Part shown: piece by piece, positions 17,125 to 26,750 of the stretch
Numbering within the stretch: the stretch's first letter is position 1
Layout: each line of letters begins with the position of its first letter
Program-made: the position numbers and the translations under genes
Assembly (NCBI RefSeq): GCF_024347335.1
Contig: NZ_AP025463.1
Span: forward strand, 3,162,001-3,226,000
Direction of reading: 5' to 3'
DNA length: 64,000 nt
DNA from: Vibrio celticus
GTDB lineage: Bacteria > Pseudomonadota > Gammaproteobacteria > Enterobacterales > Vibrionaceae
Notes under the pieces: generated by a model
The model's database searches: none
What the model saw: only the letters and a program-made list of their open reading frames with translations
What the model was told of the DNA's origin: nothing

Positions 17125-17979
17125 TTACTTAAAACCTTTGACCTTCTTTATTAAGTCATAAGCATTTTGAATTTCTTGCGATTTTTCTTTCGCGACATTC
17201 ATCATCTCAGGCGGTAAGCCCTTCGCCATCAGTTTATCTGGGTGATGTTCATTCATCAGCTTGCGGTAGGCTTTCTTCACCTCTTTACCGTCAGCACTTT
17301 CACTCACACCAAGAACCTTATATGCGTCGCCAAGCTGGTTCTGTTGCGAAGCCTGTTGCCAACCTGATGATTGCCCATGGCCTTGATGGCCACCAAAGCT
17401 TCCACCTTGCTGTTGGAAACGGAACGCAGCTTCTTGCATCTGCAAGCGGCGTTCTAGTTGTTCTGCCGAAAACCCAAGCCCTTGCGCTATTTTATGCAGA
17501 ACTTGACGTTCACTCGGGTGCAAACTTCCATCCGCAAATGCAGCGGATACTTGAAGCTCTAAAAAGAACTGCAGAAGATCAAAACGACCACCCGATGAGA
17601 TTTTCACTCGCTCAAGTACGTCGCTCAGAGGGAAGTCGCTCTCTTTGCCGTCACGGAATGCATCTTGCGCAGCTTTGCGCTGTTCGCCATGCAGGTTCAT
17701 ACGCTCCATCATGGTAGAAGCGAGTTGAATCTCTTCTGGCGTTACCTGCCCTTTCGCTTTAGCAACGTGCCCCATAACCGCAAAAGCGGATTTAAAAAAC
17801 TCGTTCTGTCTTTCTGCTTGGCTTGGACCTCGACCAAAACCAGAGCTATTGAAGCCTGATTGGTTCAATCGGCGAGCTTTATCGAATTGGTGTCCTAAAA
17901 ACAGACCAAAAACTAAACCGAGTGGCCCTCCAAATAAAAAGCCAAAAAACGCGCCCAAAATTTTGCCAAATATTTGCAT
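17125..17979 (-). CDS. djlA: Membrane-anchored DnaJ-like co-chaperone DjlA
   Basis: Type III J-domain co-chaperone that stimulates DnaK at the inner membrane. The N-terminus is a single glycine-rich transmembrane segment (MQIFGKILGAFFGFLFGG, residues 1-30), the DjlA dimerisation helix. Residues about 55-180 form a TerB-like helical domain. A Q/G-rich linker (185-217) leads to the J domain at 218-284, with the HPD triad at 246-248. Length 284 matches E. coli DjlA (about 271). It is divergent from lptD, the same arrangement as in E. coli, where the cluster is djlA-lptD-surA. Confidence 0.96.
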   Translation of the reverse strand: MQIFGKILGAFFGFLFGGPLGLVFGLFLGHQFDKARRLNQSGFNSSGFGRGPSQAERQNEFFKSAFAVMGHVAKAKGQVTPEEIQLASTMMERMNLHGEQRKAAQDAFRDGKESDFPLSDVLERVKISSGGRFDLLQFFLELQVSAAFADGSLHPSERQVLHKIAQGLGFSAEQLERRLQMQEAAFRFQQQGGSFGGHQGHGQSSGWQQASQQNQLGDAYKVLGVSESADGKEVKKAYRKLMNEHHPDKLMAKGLPPEMMNVAKEKSQEIQNAYDLIKKVKGFK

Positions 17980-18128
17980 TATGTGTTCTCTATCTATGAA
18001 TTTTATCTGAGTAATGCTGTCTGATGATGCTGAATGCTATTATTTCCTTTATCATAAGGAGAATGCTTTATTAATTGGATTGATACTAGATCAACCCTTC
18101 ATCTAGTGACACAGGATAGTTCAACTTC

Positions 18129-20483
18129 ATGCAATCTTTTTCCCGCACCTTGTTAGCCGCGTCTATAAGTACGGCGTTATACGTGTCGACAACTCAAGCT
18201 GAAACAATCACCGATAGTAGTGTGCAGGAAATGCCCTCTATAGATCAATGCTTGATCGAGCCCGCTGCAGAAAACGAGACACAGCTACCCGCTCATGTTG
18301 AGTCAGATCGCTTAGAAGCTATCAATGGTGACAAGGCAATATATTCAGGTGACGTAGTCGTTACGCAAGGGAACAAGACCATCCTTGCCGATAACGTAAC
18401 CCTGCACCAACAAGAAAATATCGTTGTAGCTGAAGGCAACGTAAACTTTAGTGACGGTCAAATCAAATCTATCTCAGACAGAGCGACCAATAATCTAAAT
18501 ACCGATCAAATCGAACTAGAGAACACCCAATACCAGTTTCTTTGTGAACCAGGCCGAGGAGATGCCCAATATATATCTCGCACTGGCAAAGCGGTTTATA
18601 CCATGGAAGACGGGTCTATCACATCCTGTCCACTTGGTGATAAATCATGGCGGTTAAAAGCCTCTAGTATTGAACTGGATCAAGATGAAGAAGAAGCAAC
18701 ATTCTACAATCCGCGCTTTGAAATTCTAGATGTTCCTGTTTTCTACCTGCCGTATCTCACCGTTCCAGTTGGTGATAAACGTAAAACTGGCTTTTTGTAC
18801 CCAACGATTTCATACGGCTCTAGTGATGGTTTCGAAACCGAAGTGCCATTTTATTGGAATATAGCACCAAACTACGATCTACTTATCACAACTAAATATA
18901 TGGCAGAACGTGGAACACAACTGAATAACGAGTTCCGTCATTTAAGTGATTTTGGTGAAAGTAACTTAAAGTTCGAGTTCCTAGAAAGTGATGATAAATA
19001 TCCAGAACAAGGCAGTCGTTGGGGCGGGCAGTTCAACTTTGAAGGGATCTATCAACAAGCATGGAAGTTTGACATCGACTATTCAAAGGTTAGTGATGTT
19101 AATTATTTTTCAGATGTAGATTCAAATATCGGTAACCGTGAAGATGGTCAGCTTTTACAATCAGGACAAGTTACTTACCGATCTCTAAACTGGGATGCAT
19201 CCATCGCAGTTCGTGACTTCCAAGTACTTACCGATGGAGATAACCAAGCCTATCGTTTAATGCCACAGCTAACGTTCAACTATTACACTCCTGTTATATG
19301 GGACTCTGTAGAAGTTGATATGATTAGCCACATATCTCAATTTGATACAGATGCAAAAGGAAAACCGACAGCAACACGTTTGCATATAGAGCCAGGGGTA
19401 AAAGTTCCATTAAGTACGACTTGGGGAACATGGACGACCGAAGCTCGGCTACTTGGGACATACTACAACCAAGATCTGAGTGGTGTAGATACATCGGTAT
19501 CAGAGTATGCTGATTTAGAAGAAAGTGTTAGCAGAGTTATACCCGAATTTAGAAGTCACGCCGGTATTGTACTTGAGCGCGACACTACATTAATGAACGG
19601 GTACACTCAAACTCTTGAACCACAAGTTCAATACCTTTACGTTCCCGAAGAAGAACAAAATAACATTGCTCGCTACGATACTACTCTTTTACAGACAGAT
19701 TATTACGGCTTATTTAGAAGTAGGAAATACAGTGGGGTTGATTTTATAGCGGCTGCAAATCAGCTAAGCTATGGTGCATCTTCTCGCTTCTTTGATGACG
19801 AGTACAAAGAACGTCTTAATATTTCTTTCGGTCAAATTTTTTATATCGATAAAGAAACAAAACAATCATCTGGCAGTAACGATTCAACAGATAAATCTAA
19901 TTATTCATCCTGGGCAGTTGAGGTCGACTTTAATTACGATGACTACCTTTTTTACCATGGTGGCGTTCAATACGATATCGACTCATCAGAAATGCAACTA
20001 GCCAATAGTACAATTGAATATCGAATAGACAGTAACGGTTTTGTTCAAGCAAACTACCGCTACGTCACCAAAGAGTACATTGAAGACAATGTCGGTGAGA
20101 CCATTACTAATATAGATGAAATAACACGTGAAGGTATCTCACAAGCAGGTTTAGTCACAGGCTACCAGTTCACTCCAAAATGGTACGCGAGCGCTCAGTA
20201 CTATCATGATGTAAATGAAAACATCGCTATCGAGTGGTTAGCAAACCTACGCTACAAAGATGACTGCTGGTATGTAGGAGTTACCTACAGCAACGAACTC
20301 CGAAGCTGGACTGGTAATGGCTACTCAGACATAAATGCTGATCCTGTTTACGAAAACAACTTTAGTGTCAATTTTGGTATTGTAGGCTTCGGTACATCTG
20401 CTGGATCTGGGTCAAACGTTTCAGGCTTCGATAGCTCTGGAAACTCTTTAGAGTACGGTCGCCCATTCTTCTTAAACAACTAA
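18129..20483 (+). CDS. lptD: LPS-assembly outer-membrane protein LptD
   Basis: Outer-membrane beta-barrel that, with lipoprotein LptE, inserts lipopolysaccharide into the outer leaflet. The signal peptide ends near residue 24 (TTQA before ETIT). Residues about 55-165 form the OstA/LptA-like jelly roll; the rest is the barrel. Length 784 is the usual size. Cysteines are at 41, 139, 167 and 713. E. coli has C31, C173 and the adjacent pair C724-C725; here the barrel keeps only one cysteine (DDCWYVG) and an extra one appears at 139 in the OstA part. First gene of lptD-surA-pdxA-rsmA. Confidence 0.97.
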   Translation: MQSFSRTLLAASISTALYVSTTQAETITDSSVQEMPSIDQCLIEPAAENETQLPAHVESDRLEAINGDKAIYSGDVVVTQGNKTILADNVTLHQQENIVVAEGNVNFSDGQIKSISDRATNNLNTDQIELENTQYQFLCEPGRGDAQYISRTGKAVYTMEDGSITSCPLGDKSWRLKASSIELDQDEEEATFYNPRFEILDVPVFYLPYLTVPVGDKRKTGFLYPTISYGSSDGFETEVPFYWNIAPNYDLLITTKYMAERGTQLNNEFRHLSDFGESNLKFEFLESDDKYPEQGSRWGGQFNFEGIYQQAWKFDIDYSKVSDVNYFSDVDSNIGNREDGQLLQSGQVTYRSLNWDASIAVRDFQVLTDGDNQAYRLMPQLTFNYYTPVIWDSVEVDMISHISQFDTDAKGKPTATRLHIEPGVKVPLSTTWGTWTTEARLLGTYYNQDLSGVDTSVSEYADLEESVSRVIPEFRSHAGIVLERDTTLMNGYTQTLEPQVQYLYVPEEEQNNIARYDTTLLQTDYYGLFRSRKYSGVDFIAAANQLSYGASSRFFDDEYKERLNISFGQIFYIDKETKQSSGSNDSTDKSNYSSWAVEVDFNYDDYLFYHGGVQYDIDSSEMQLANSTIEYRIDSNGFVQANYRYVTKEYIEDNVGETITNIDEITREGISQAGLVTGYQFTPKWYASAQYYHDVNENIAIEWLANLRYKDDCWYVGVTYSNELRSWTGNGYSDINADPVYENNFSVNFGIVGFGTSAGSGSNVSGFDSSGNSLEYGRPFFLNN

Positions 20484-20526
20484 TTTTCTTTATTGATAAA
20501 ACATCAGTAAATTTAAAGGATTACAC

Positions 20527-21825
20527 ATGACATTGTGGAAACGCACATTAATTGCTATCGCAGCGACTTGTACTTTATCAACAAGCTTTGCAGCGCCAGT
20601 CGAGCTAGACAGCGTAAAAGTTATCGTTAACGAAGGCGTTATCTTACAAAGCGACATCGATGCTTCGATGAAGACGCTGCGTGCAAACGCTAAGAAAAGC
20701 GGGCAAACATTGCCATCGCAAGATGTGCTCAATGAGCAAGTACTAGAAAAACTGATCATCGATACTATTCAAACTCAAGAAGCGGAACGTATTGGTGTAC
20801 GTATCGATGATGCTCGACTTGATCAAGCAATCGAAGGCATCGCGAAAGACAACAACCAAACAGTTGAACAACTTACCGCATCGGTTGCGGAAGAAGGCCT
20901 TAGCTACAATGCATTTCGTGAGCAAGTAAGAAAAGAGATTGCAGCAAGTGAAGCTCGTAACGCCTTAGTTCGTCGTCGTATTAATATCCTTCCAGCAGAA
21001 GTAGACAACCTAGCGGATATCTTAGCGCAAGAGACTAATGCGACCGTTCAATACAAAATTGGCCACATTCAACTGCGCTTTAATGATGACCAAACCAAAG
21101 AAGAGCTAGAAGCGCAAGCTACCGAATTGGTTGAAGAACTGAACTCAGGCAAAGATTTCAGCACCATGGCATATACTTACTCTAAGGGTCCTAAAGCACT
21201 GCAAGGTGGCGATTGGGGCTGGATGCGTAAAGAAGAGATGCCAACCATTTTTGCTGACCAGATCAAAATGCAAAATAAAGGCAGTATCATTGGCCCTTTC
21301 CGTAGCGGTGTAGGTTTCCACATCCTGAAAATTGAAGATGTGAAAGGCCTAGAAACTGTTGCGGTAACTGAGGTGAATGCACGTCATATTTTGATTAAGC
21401 CTACAGTGATCCTAAGTGACGATGGCGCGAAGGAGCAACTTGAAGAGATCACGCGCCGCGTAAACGCAGGTGAAGCTAGCTTTGGTGACCTTGCGCAGCA
21501 ATACAGCCAAGATCCAGGTTCTGCAGTACAAGATGGTGAACTAGGCTACCAAACACCAGATTTGTATGTACCAGAGTTCAAACACCAAGTAGAAACGCTA
21601 CCTGAAGGCAAAATCAGTGCGCCATTCAAAACCGTACACGGTTGGCACATTGTTGAAGTACTAGACCGTCGCGAAGTAGACCGCACCGATTCGGCTTTGA
21701 AAAACAAGGCTTACCAAATTCTATTTAACCGTAAATTCAACGAAGAAGCGGGAGCTTGGCTACAAGAAGTAAGAGCAAGTGCCTTTGTTGAGATGGTTGA
21801 GGACGATCAAGATGACAACAACTAA
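20527..21825 (+). CDS. surA: Periplasmic chaperone and peptidyl-prolyl isomerase SurA
   Basis: Chaperone for outer-membrane proteins, including LptD, in the periplasm. Signal peptide of about 21 residues (ending SFA before APVELD), then the N-terminal chaperone domain, two parvulin PpiC domains (about 170-270, beginning YKIGHIQLRF; and 280-380, beginning NARHILIKP), and a C-terminal helix. Length 432 is typical. AAAGGA precedes the ATG. It lies 43 bp after lptD and overlaps pdxA by 14 bases, so the cluster is cotranscribed. Confidence 0.97.
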   Translation: MTLWKRTLIAIAATCTLSTSFAAPVELDSVKVIVNEGVILQSDIDASMKTLRANAKKSGQTLPSQDVLNEQVLEKLIIDTIQTQEAERIGVRIDDARLDQAIEGIAKDNNQTVEQLTASVAEEGLSYNAFREQVRKEIAASEARNALVRRRINILPAEVDNLADILAQETNATVQYKIGHIQLRFNDDQTKEELEAQATELVEELNSGKDFSTMAYTYSKGPKALQGGDWGWMRKEEMPTIFADQIKMQNKGSIIGPFRSGVGFHILKIEDVKGLETVAVTEVNARHILIKPTVILSDDGAKEQLEEITRRVNAGEASFGDLAQQYSQDPGSAVQDGELGYQTPDLYVPEFKHQVETLPEGKISAPFKTVHGWHIVEVLDRREVDRTDSALKNKAYQILFNRKFNEEAGAWLQEVRASAFVEMVEDDQDDNN

Positions 21826-22804
21826 ACGTATTGTCATAACCGCAGGTGAACCAGCAGGGATAGGCCCAGATTTAACTTTGGCTCTATCTCAAGAAAGTTG
21901 GCCTCATCAACTCGTGGTTTGTGCTGATAAAACACTGCTATCCGAGCGAGCAAAAATCCTTGGTATCGAAGTCGATCTGCTAGATTATGACGTAAACGCA
22001 GCTAAGCAACCGCAACGCGCTGGCACGCTGGTAGTGAAACACGTTCCACTTGCTGAAGCGGCAGTTGCAGGTCAACTCAACGAGGCTAATGGTCATTACG
22101 TATTAAATACTTTAGAAACCGCAGCAATTGGCTGTATGAATGATGAATTTGATGCTATTGTCACCGGCCCCGTTCACAAGGGTGTAATTAACCGAGCTGG
22201 CGTTGCTTTTAGCGGCCATACCGAGTTCTTTGCAGAGAAGTCCAATACACCACTGGTGGTGATGATGTTGGCAACTGAAGGGCTGCGTGTTGCGCTAGTA
22301 ACAACGCACATCCCACTAGCTTATGTATCTCAAGCTGTGACCGAAGACAGATTAGAGCAAATTATTGCTATTCTGAATAAAGATTTGGTTGAGAAATTTG
22401 CTATTGAGAAACCAACTATCTACGTATGTGGCTTGAATCCACATGCTGGTGAAGATGGTTGTTTAGGGCGTGAAGAGATTGAAACCATCACCCCGACGCT
22501 AGAAAAAATTCGCCAAAAAGATGGCATCAATTTAGTTGGCCCATTGCCAGCAGATACCATCTTTAATGAAAAATATTTGCAAGATGCAGATGCTGTTTTA
22601 GGTATGTATCACGACCAAGTACTCCCGGTATTGAAATACAAAGGGTTTGGTCGCTCAGTGAACATCACGCTTGGCTTACCGTTTATTCGCACATCAGTCG
22701 ACCACGGTACCGCCTTAGACTTGGCAGGGAAAGGCCAAGCCGATACAGGGAGCTTTAGAACAGCGCTCACGCACGCCATTGAATTAGTAGAGAAAAAGCA
22801 ATGA
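21812..22804 (+). CDS. pdxA: 4-hydroxythreonine-4-phosphate dehydrogenase
   Basis: NAD-dependent enzyme of pyridoxal 5'-phosphate synthesis. The ATG at 21812 is preferred over an earlier in-frame start at 21779: GAGG lies at 21799-21802 and the product then begins MTTTKRIVITAGEPAGIGPD, giving 330 residues as in E. coli. Metal ligands are visible in HTEFFAE, GLNPHAGEDG and GMYHDQVLP. The C-terminal VDHGTALDLAGKG is intact. Overlaps surA upstream and shares ATGA with rsmA downstream. Confidence 0.97.
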   Translation: MTTTKRIVITAGEPAGIGPDLTLALSQESWPHQLVVCADKTLLSERAKILGIEVDLLDYDVNAAKQPQRAGTLVVKHVPLAEAAVAGQLNEANGHYVLNTLETAAIGCMNDEFDAIVTGPVHKGVINRAGVAFSGHTEFFAEKSNTPLVVMMLATEGLRVALVTTHIPLAYVSQAVTEDRLEQIIAILNKDLVEKFAIEKPTIYVCGLNPHAGEDGCLGREEIETITPTLEKIRQKDGINLVGPLPADTIFNEKYLQDADAVLGMYHDQVLPVLKYKGFGRSVNITLGLPFIRTSVDHGTALDLAGKGQADTGSFRTALTHAIELVEKKQ

Positions 22805-23616
22805 GAAATGATGTCCACTTAGGGCACAAAGCGCGTAAACGTTTTGGTCAAAACTTCCTTAACGATCCATACATTATTGATGGCATCGTATCGAGCATTA
22901 ACCCATTACCTGGTCAAAACTTGGTAGAGATCGGTCCTGGTCTAGGCGCAATTACTGAGCCTGTGGGTAAGCTTGTCGATAAATTTACTGTTATCGAATT
23001 GGATAGAGACCTTGCAGAACGTCTGCGTAACCATCCGGATCTGGCTGATAAGCTAACGATCCGTGAAGGCGATGCGATGAAGTTCGACTTCCAAGAACTG
23101 GTTAAACCAAACAACAAGCTACGTATTTTTGGTAACTTGCCATACAACATCTCTACACCATTGATGTTCCACCTTTTTGAATTCCATAAAGACGTGCAAG
23201 ACATGCACTTTATGCTTCAAAAAGAAGTGGTTAACCGTCTAGCCGCTGGCCCAGGCAGCAAAGCTTACGGCCGTCTTACTGTGATGGCTCAGTACTACTG
23301 TAAAGTGACACCTGTGCTAGAAGTGCCACCAACGGCCTTCGTTCCGCCACCGAAAGTAGACTCTGCAGTTGTTCGCCTACAGCCATACGAAGTGCTGCCT
23401 TACCCGGCAAAAGATCTGAAATGGCTTGATCGCGTATGTCGTGAAGGCTTTAACCAGCGTCGTAAAACGGTTCGTAACTGCTACAAGAGCTTGATCGATA
23501 AGGAAGTACTGGAAGAGCTTGGTATCAACCCAAGCATGCGCCCTGAGAACTTAACGCTCGAGCAGTTTGTCGACATGGCAAACTGGTTGTACGACAGTCA
23601 CAACGCTGACAAATAA
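22801..23616 (+). CDS. rsmA: 16S rRNA dimethyladenosine transferase RsmA (KsgA)
   Basis: Dimethylates A1518 and A1519 of 16S rRNA late in small-subunit assembly. The SAM-binding loop EIGPGLGAITEP lies near residue 43, the acidic motif FTVIELDRDLA near 65, and the target-adenosine motif NLPYNIS near 113. Length 271 is standard. It shares four bases with pdxA and ends the lptD-surA-pdxA-rsmA run at a strong terminator. Confidence 0.98.
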   Translation: MRNDVHLGHKARKRFGQNFLNDPYIIDGIVSSINPLPGQNLVEIGPGLGAITEPVGKLVDKFTVIELDRDLAERLRNHPDLADKLTIREGDAMKFDFQELVKPNNKLRIFGNLPYNISTPLMFHLFEFHKDVQDMHFMLQKEVVNRLAAGPGSKAYGRLTVMAQYYCKVTPVLEVPPTAFVPPPKVDSAVVRLQPYEVLPYPAKDLKWLDRVCREGFNQRRKTVRNCYKSLIDKEVLEELGINPSMRPENLTLEQFVDMANWLYDSHNADK

Positions 23617-23618
23617 AT

Positions 23619-23655
23619 AAAAAAGGCTCCTACACTTCGGTTAGGAGCCTTTTTT
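23619..23655 (+). terminator. Terminator after rsmA
   Basis: GGCTCCTA (23625-23632) pairs with TAGGAGCC (23642-23649), extended by A/T pairs, with a TTCG-containing loop and six T. It separates rsmA from apaGH, which in E. coli are read through. Confidence 0.9.
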
Positions 23656-23704
23656 ATGTAATACTTTAATTACATTAAGTATATCAACAACAAAAGGTGC
23701 GAAT

Positions 23705-24085
23705 ATGGATATATCTACGCCTTGTATCAAATGCCAGGTTCACTCTAAGTACATAGAAGAACAATCTGAGCCTACCAAGAATCGTTACGTCTTCGCCTAC
23801 ATTATAACGATCAAAAACCTCAGTAAAACAACGGTGCAGCTTATGTCTCGCCGCTGGCTTATTACCGACTCTAACGGCAAGCAACTCACCATTGAGGGTG
23901 ATGGTGTAGTTGGGCAACAACCCGTGATTGAAGCCAACGACGAATACACCTACACAAGTGGCACTGTCATCGAAACCCCTGTTGGCGTTATGCAAGGTCA
24001 CTATGTGATGACCGATAACAAGGGCATTGATTTTATTACCGAAGTTGACCCATTCAGACTCGCAATCCCTAATATTCTTAATTAG
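23705..24085 (+). CDS. apaG: ApaG protein (DUF525)
   Basis: Small immunoglobulin-like protein of 126 residues, known as the ApaG/CorD family; its exact role in E. coli is unsettled, with links to divalent cation efflux. Family motifs are seen in YVFAYIITIKNLS, LMSRRWLITD, and VVGQQPVIEANDEYTYTSG followed by GVMQGHY. It lies 29 bp upstream of apaH and is cotranscribed with it; a terminator separates the pair from rsmA. Confidence 0.96.
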   Translation: MDISTPCIKCQVHSKYIEEQSEPTKNRYVFAYIITIKNLSKTTVQLMSRRWLITDSNGKQLTIEGDGVVGQQPVIEANDEYTYTSGTVIETPVGVMQGHYVMTDNKGIDFITEVDPFRLAIPNILN

Positions 24086-24114
24086 CCATACATCCGTATC
24101 TACAGGAAATTATT

Positions 24115-24918
24115 GTGTCGAATTATATTGTCGGAGACATCCAAGGGTGCTTCGACGAACTTCAATTACTGCTTGAAACCATCAACTTTGATAAACACCA
24201 AGATACTTTATGGGTCGCTGGAGACTTAGTTGCTCGAGGCCCTAAATCATTGGAGACGCTACGCTTTATTCGTAGCCTTGGTGACGCAGCTAAGGTTGTA
24301 TTAGGCAACCACGACTTACACCTTTTGGCGGTGTCCTTAGGGCTATTTCCAGCGAAACCAAAAGATAAGACTCAAGCCATTCTTGATGCTGAAGATCGTG
24401 AAGTGCTACTCGAATGGTTAAGACAACAGCCTTTGCTTCAGGAACATCCAGAGTTCGTGATGTGCCATGCGGGTATCTCACCTCAGTGGAATATAGAAAG
24501 AGCACGTATTGAAAATCGAGAGATCGTATCCTTGCTGAAGTCGGACAGGTGGCAATGGCTAATCGAAAACATGTACAGCAACGCACCTGATTTATGGCAT
24601 CAGGATTTACATGATATTGAGCGCTATCGCTATGCAATCAATAGCTTTACAAGAATGCGCTTCTGTTTTGAAGACGGTCGACTCGACATGGCATGTAAGC
24701 TACCACCCAATGAAATTACCGATGAACCATTAGTACCGTGGTTTGACCTTCCACAACGCATAAAGCTCGATAAAACCGTTGTTTTTGGACACTGGGCTGC
24801 ACTTGAAGGCTATAACGGAAAAGACGTGATTGGACTTGATACTGGCTGCGTTTGGGGAGGAGACTTAACCGCACTTCGCTGGGAAGACAAACAGTTTTTT
24901 ACTCAAGAAGCGTTATAG
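24115..24918 (+). CDS. apaH: Symmetrical diadenosine tetraphosphatase ApaH
   Basis: Metallophosphoesterase that splits Ap4A into two ADP and also removes Np4 caps from RNA. Start is GTG at 24115, with AGGAA eight bases upstream; the product begins SNYIVGDIQGCFDEL, which places the first motif GDIQG at the N-terminus as in all ApaH. Other motifs are GDLVARGP, GNHDLHLL and MCHAGISP near 118, and VFGHWAALEG near 220. Length 267 matches the family. Ends at a strong bidirectional terminator shared with folA. Confidence 0.97.
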   Translation: MSNYIVGDIQGCFDELQLLLETINFDKHQDTLWVAGDLVARGPKSLETLRFIRSLGDAAKVVLGNHDLHLLAVSLGLFPAKPKDKTQAILDAEDREVLLEWLRQQPLLQEHPEFVMCHAGISPQWNIERARIENREIVSLLKSDRWQWLIENMYSNAPDLWHQDLHDIERYRYAINSFTRMRFCFEDGRLDMACKLPPNEITDEPLVPWFDLPQRIKLDKTVVFGHWAALEGYNGKDVIGLDTGCVWGGDLTALRWEDKQFFTQEAL

Positions 24919-24925
24919 ATATATG

Positions 24926-24965
24926 AAACACTTGCGCTACTCGTGCAGCAGCGCAAGTGTTTTTA
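24926..24965. terminator. Bidirectional terminator between apaH and folA
   Basis: A 13-bp perfect stem (24926-24938 with 24950-24962) has an 11-nt loop and T-runs on both strands, positioned between convergent genes. Confidence 0.92.
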
Positions 24966-24974
24966 AATTAGGAG

Positions 24975-25454
24975 TTAACGCTCGAGAATCACAAACTCCA
25001 TGTTGTGTTTGTTTTTCTCGTCAGCTTGATAGCTCTCGTTAAAGCTCTGCTTCCAACCTTCTCCCCAGTCTGGAAATTGTGTATCACCATCGACATCAAA
25101 ATCGATATAAGTCAGATACAACTTGTCTGCTTTAGGTAGGCAAGTTTCATAGATTGAACCACCACCGATAATCATCACTTCATCGACATCGTTGACCAGC
25201 TCTAGTGCTTTATCAATCGAAGTAACAGTCGTCACCCCTTCAATTTCCAAGCTCGCATCACGGCTAATCACAACGTTTAATCGACCAGGTAAAGGACGCC
25301 CGATCGAATCATAGGTTTTACGCCCCATGACTACAGGCTTACCCATAGTCGAGCGTTTAAACCATGCAAAATCCGCAGGCAAGTGCCAAGGCATCTGGTT
25401 GTCTTTACCTATTACACGGTTATTGGCCATTGCTGCAATCATACTGATGATCAT
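24975..25454 (-). CDS. folA: Dihydrofolate reductase
   Basis: NADPH-dependent reduction of dihydrofolate to tetrahydrofolate; target of trimethoprim. The 159-residue length equals E. coli FolA. The active-site stretch MPWHLPADFAWFKR carries the catalytic Asp at residue 28 and the conserved Trp; GRKTYDSIGRPLPGR and the MIIGGGSIYE NADPH loop follow. It lies 36 bp downstream of yjjB on the same strand, so cotranscription with yjjPB is possible. Confidence 0.98.
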   Translation of the reverse strand: MIISMIAAMANNRVIGKDNQMPWHLPADFAWFKRSTMGKPVVMGRKTYDSIGRPLPGRLNVVISRDASLEIEGVTTVTSIDKALELVNDVDEVMIIGGGSIYETCLPKADKLYLTYIDFDVDGDTQFPDWGEGWKQSFNESYQADEKNKHNMEFVILER

Positions 25455-25490
25455 AAATCGAAAGTCCTGTCCCTAAAAAGAAAATTAACG

Positions 25491-25964
25491 CTAGACGATA
25501 GGTCTGCGTCGGTAGAATAACAGCCCTGGTACAGCTAAGCCAACCGCCAGTCCAGCGATAATAAACATTGATTTCAAAAAGTTCTCCATCAACATTGCCA
25601 GTAACTCAGGCGTATAGCCTGCCCTGTTAATCTCTACCATAGCAATCATTGCCTTGAAGGCAAACACGCCTGGGACCATAGGAATCAAGGCTGCAACCGT
25701 AAATACCTTAGGATGCGCTAACAGTTTATGTGACCAATGAACCCCTATCATGCCAACCACCGTCGCGGCAAAGAACGTTGCCCATTCGATTGGAATACCA
25801 AAGTGCATCATCAGATAACGGCTACCATGGCCGATAGAGCCGCCAAGTGCACAATAAATTAAAGCGCGTTGCGGGACGTTAAACACCAATGCGAATCCAA
25901 CCGCAGGAATCGCGGCGAAAAACATATCATTGAGCAAACCTAAAAACAGTTCGAAAATACTCAT
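25491..25964 (-). CDS. yjjB: YjjB/ThrE-type exporter, small membrane subunit
   Basis: Membrane protein (ThrE_2/DUF3815) that pairs with YjjP; the E. coli pair has been reported as a succinate exporter and the fused homologue ThrE exports threonine and serine. Start is set at 25964: this gives 157 residues, the E. coli YjjB length, with 16 residues before AAIPAVGFA as there, and makes a TAATG junction with yjjP. A longer reading from 25982 is possible. About five hydrophobic helices are visible. Confidence 0.9.
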   Translation of the reverse strand: MSIFELFLGLLNDMFFAAIPAVGFALVFNVPQRALIYCALGGSIGHGSRYLMMHFGIPIEWATFFAATVVGMIGVHWSHKLLAHPKVFTVAALIPMVPGVFAFKAMIAMVEINRAGYTPELLAMLMENFLKSMFIIAGLAVGLAVPGLLFYRRRPIV

Positions 25965-26731
25965 TAGCTCGCCCATCCCCAAACATCCGATAAACTCATC
26001 GCTGCCACAATACCCAAGCTCGTCGCCAAAGTTAATAAGCTGGCCATGGTAAAGCGCGCTAACCCCATATTAATATGGCCTTTAAGCATATCAGCGACAG
26101 AGTTAATCAGAGGGAAGCCGGGTACTAACATCAATACCGATGAAGCCATCACGATCGTGGGCTGTCCGCCAATATTGTAAAGTACGGCTTGAGCAGAGAT
26201 GGTAGTGGTAACGAATGCGGTGATCGCAAAATTTAATAAAGGATTGAAATGACGATGGCCAATTTCTTGTCTGACGATCATGCCACAGGCTGAAGCAATA
26301 AAAGTCATCATGAATACCTGCCAATCTCCGCCCGCAAGACGGCTAAAAGAGGCACATGATAATCCTATCATCACAACCACTAGCCAACGGTTGTAGCGCT
26401 CGGGGCTGATGTTTTGAATCTTTTTATACGCCAAATCATAATCAAGAATTCCCTTCTCCATCATGATGCAAATGCGTTGAATGTCAGTGATAACCTGCAT
26501 GTTAATGCCACGATCAGCACAACTTCGAGTGGTGGTAATACAGTGATCATCCATCACAGTAGTAACAACAAGCGCATTGGCTGACAGTGCGACTTCAACC
26601 TCATTCACCCCACAAGCAATGCCGATACGGCGCATGATATCGCCGACCAGTGTGCTCTCAGCCCCGTGAGCCAGTAACATTTGTCCCGATTGAGCGACAA
26701 GTCTTGAGATCGCTCTTTGCTTTGATGCCAT
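25964..26731 (-). CDS. yjjP: YjjP/ThrE-type exporter, large membrane subunit
   Basis: ThrE/DUF1212 protein of 255 residues. The cytoplasmic N-terminal domain contains the family's LLAHGAESTLVGDIMRRIG segment and the conserved TTTRSCADRGINMQVITDIQRI. The second half is a five-helix membrane domain with the VPGFPLINSVADMLKGHI motif. It is the first gene of yjjP-yjjB, with a one-base stop/start overlap. The transported compound (dicarboxylate or amino acid) is inferred from homologues. Confidence 0.93.
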   Translation of the reverse strand: MASKQRAISRLVAQSGQMLLAHGAESTLVGDIMRRIGIACGVNEVEVALSANALVVTTVMDDHCITTTRSCADRGINMQVITDIQRICIMMEKGILDYDLAYKKIQNISPERYNRWLVVVMIGLSCASFSRLAGGDWQVFMMTFIASACGMIVRQEIGHRHFNPLLNFAITAFVTTTISAQAVLYNIGGQPTIVMASSVLMLVPGFPLINSVADMLKGHINMGLARFTMASLLTLATSLGIVAAMSLSDVWGWAS

Positions 26732-26750
26732 GATTTCCTTCCCATAGGCG

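Noticed and set aside
18000..18128. Sigma-E promoter before lptD, as in E. coli
   Set aside because: No GGAACTT with a suitably spaced TCTAA could be found in the gap.
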